A stretch of DNA of 64,000 nt. It comes from Heracleum sosnowskyi (lineage: Eukaryota; Streptophyta; Magnoliopsida; Apiales; Apiaceae). The position numbers and the translations under genes were made by a program. Position 1 is the first letter of the stretch, and the number at the start of each line of letters is the position of its first letter. The notes beneath the pieces are model-generated. The model saw nothing but the letters and a program-made list of their open reading frames with translations. It made no database searches and was not told where the DNA came from. The stretch covers positions 110,880,674 through 110,944,673 of the forward strand of contig CM061243.1 of assembly GCA_030848705.1 (NCBI GenBank), in the 5' to 3' direction. Positions 61,673 through 64,000 of the stretch are shown here, in pieces.

Positions 61673-62768
61673 TACCAATTTAGCATTCAAATAGTTTTTT
61701 TCATACATATGACGAAATTTATTTTATAAATATCTATTATATATTTTTTCAAATTTATTTGGAAATTAAATTGGACCAGAAAAAAATATTTATTACTTTA
61801 TAGCCACTATTTATTATATTAATTATTATAGGTACTACAAATTCAAAAATTCAATATAAAGAGTACCAAAATAAGTCCTACTTTGCTTTATAAAAAAATC
61901 GTTTTATAAAAGGTCTAGGCTCGGAAAGCTAAAAGGTACGAGGCATAAAATTCAATTAGTTCAGAATTTTAGACAAAAATATTTGACTAGACCCAGTTTT
62001 GCAGACTCTAAACTACAATATGTTGAGTCGTTGACTAGTCCAGATGTAAAATGTGTCTCATGAATTCTAAATTTCTACCAACTCCATTTTCCAAGTGCGA
62101 TTTATTTTTTTGGGATGGTTCCCAGAATTCTCAGCTAAATGGTCAAAACATTAATTAGATTTTCAAATCTTTTACCACGTTTAAATCTTCTTATTATAAA
62201 TTTTAGTGAAAATATATTACTCTCCTCGTTTCTTTTTACATAACATTTGCCTTTTTGCACATATTTCAAAGTGTTTTAATTAGATATTTAAAATTATTAT
62301 TTTTTTAATTTTCAATTAATAGACTTAACTCTTGTACTTGGAAAGTGGAAATTCAAAAAAATCTTCACAGTTAATTTTTTATTAATATCGTCTTTAATTC
62401 TTTTAATTCAACACTAACAAAAACATTGACGGTGGAACACATGATTCACAGATACAATCAACTACTCCATTACAATCAAGTCTAAAAAAATTAAACCTAT
62501 AAAACAATGTCCATTAAGTTATCATCAATATTCATATATATTAGCAAGAATTAACAAACACTTGGTAAAAAAATACACCATTTCCTACTAGTTCAATGCA
62601 TGCAGCAAAGAAATAGAAAAAGAAAAGTGTATTACTCATTTATTTAACATAAACATTACCACTAATACTAATTAATCAACAAATACTCTCCATTACCCCA
62701 CATGTACAAAACTTTAACAACACTACCCCAACCCATCACATATATAATTATATTAATTAACATATAAT

Positions 62769-63562
62769 TTAACAAATAACGCAAGAATTAGGATCTTCTT
62801 CAACACTCCTGTGATTATGATAATACTGTAATGGCACTTGAGGCTGTTGCTGATAATTATAAGCAAAGTGTTGTTGCTGATAATATGCTGGATACACTTG
62901 TGGTGGCGGCCCAAAATAACCAGGGTATGGCACAGCTTTTACAGCATCATCTTTCTTTTTACCATCATCTTTTTTACCATCATCTTTCTTCTTGTCATCC
63001 TTCTTTGGATCTTCTTTTTTACCATCTTCTTTCTTCTTCTCTGGTTCTTTTGCTGGCCCTACTGTCAAAATCTCAGTGTGACAGAGTTTCCTGAGTTTAG
63101 CCACTATTGTTATTGGATCTATGTCCCCTGTGACTGTCAGTTTCTTGTCTTTCATGTCCATTGAAATCGAATCAACTCCTGAAATTTAAAAAATTAACAT
63201 AACATTTGTTAGTACTAAACCTTAACATTGTGTAAAAACCGAAACTCGTTTTCTTGATAAGAGAGTTCGAGTTTCAGTGGAGGTACTAGTGACTAGTGAG
63301 TATTCGGTATTCCCTTGGGAGTTGTTGATTTAATGTAAAAAGTGCATGTACAATAATTGTGTGTGGTCTTACCATTGAGGCCAGAAACAACTTTCATGGC
63401 TTTTTGCTTGACTCTGTCATCATGCAACTCAATTTTCATCACAACTTTCTGCATTACAAAATAAATATTATAATCAATAAACTCTACAATATAAGTAGCA
63501 TTAAAATGAAAACTTGAGTATGATGATTACATATATAATTTAACAAATATACTAACCTTCAT
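62769..63562 (-). CDS. Heavy-metal-associated isoprenylated plant protein (HIPP), CxxC-less
   Basis: Three coding exons on the minus strand, 63562-63557 (only ATG AAG), 63448-63373 and 63178-62769, all with GT-AG introns, give 163 residues. Residues 1-70 form an HMA fold: VVMKIELHDDRVKQKAMKVV, then GVDSISMDMKDKKLTVTGDI and VAKLRKLCHTEIL. The usual metal-binding CxxC in the first loop is replaced by HDDRVKQ, as in one HIPP subgroup, so classical copper or zinc binding is doubtful. A Lys/Asp/Glu-rich linker (about 80-115) and a Pro/Tyr/Gln-rich segment follow. The protein ends CVIC, a C-terminal prenylation box that predicts membrane attachment. The six-base first exon is unusual but fits both splice sites and the family's MKKVV-type start. 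Confidence 0.9.
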
Positions 63563-64000
63563 GTTATTGTTGGTGAAAATGAGAGATCTGGAATACGAAT
63601 TCTAGTAGAGATTCAAAGTTGAAAAGAGTGAATATAAAAAAATTCAGGGGGGAGAGACTTGAAAGAAATAGGAGTAGTTTGAAAGACTTGATGAAGTGAG
63701 AAGAATCTTGATGGGGGGTTTTATATTGTACAACTTACAAGGGGTGAGATTGCTGAGTCAATGAAGTCAAGATAAGGGGGGGTCGTAGTCAAATTTTAAT
63801 AGGGGTCAGATGACAAAGTGGAATTTTCTACTAGTGGATTAGCAGCTCACTATTTGATGAAATCATTGAACAACGATGTCGTTTTGAGTAATTTAAATAG
63901 ACCTGTCAATTCGTTATGTCGTGTACTTTTGTGTTTTGTGTACATGAATGATAAACACAAAACCGACCCGTTTAGGTTTGTGTACATTTCGTGTCGTGTA
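63563..64000. other. HIPP leader and promoter; partial repeat at the window edge
   Basis: 63563-63720 is a purine-rich 5' leader and promoter region for HIPP (transcribed leftward). From about 63897 the DNA carries gtcgtgtac and gtgtacat motifs in both orientations, the style of a dicot MITE, but it runs off the window and cannot be classified. Confidence 0.4.

Larger units (their letters stand above)
59827..62768. other. Intergenic region with a Helitron and a Stowaway-like MITE
   Basis: Apart from the two elements listed separately, the DNA is AT-rich without open frames. The first ~150 bases are probably PAM68-like 3' UTR, and the last ~150 bases the HIPP 3' UTR. Confidence 0.5.

Overview
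This window is nuclear DNA from a flowering plant, almost certainly a eudicot. The evidence is spliced genes with GT-AG introns, AT-rich intergenic DNA, a UGT88-like glucosyltransferase, a DC1 (C1-like zinc finger) gene cluster, an isoprenylated HMA protein, and dense LTR retrotransposons, Helitrons and MITEs. The retroelement style suggests an asterid, but the sequence alone does not fix the species.

Layout. 1-7368 is a nest of LTR retrotransposons: a Copia gag fragment, two copies of one long LTR in opposite orientation, a solo LTR with a perfect 5-bp target duplication, and the 5' end of a Gypsy-like element. 7369-13500 is intergenic repeat: a hAT-type MITE, an array of short palindromes, Helitrons, a long foldback MULE-type MITE, and a LINE-derived insertion with a 19-bp target duplication. 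13845-16402 has an intact UGT (minus) and a decayed N-terminal UGT copy. 18267-21720 is TRAPPC1/BET5 (minus, four exons), whose promoter plus start-codon region is repeated three times up to 23851. 24101-27661 is NDUFA5, a mitochondrial complex I subunit (minus, two exons). 29907-49494 is a tandem DC1 cluster: copy A is rearranged and broken, copy B is split by a 5-kb LTR element, and copy C is intact. A Pack-MULE carrying a piece of ribosomal protein gene RPS5 lies just downstream of copy A. A 7-kb AT-rich Helitron-like block and a very young non-coding LTR element also lie in this interval. 51868-57640 is SEC63/ERdj2 (plus, ten coding exons). 59308-59826 is PAM68-like (plastid). 62769-63562 is a HIPP (minus, three exons).

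The intact genes belong to unrelated housekeeping or defence processes: TRAPP vesicle tethering, complex I, ER translocation, thylakoid complex assembly, HMA/HIPP, DC1 and UGT. They do not form one pathway. From memory, the NDUFA5, PAM68-like and HIPP trio also lies close together on Arabidopsis chromosome 5, so the right half of the window looks like a conserved block expanded by transposons. The most unusual items are the RPS5 Pack-MULE, the triplicated TRAPPC1 promoter unit with identical 7-bp junctions, and the palindrome array at 7.5-9.2 kb.
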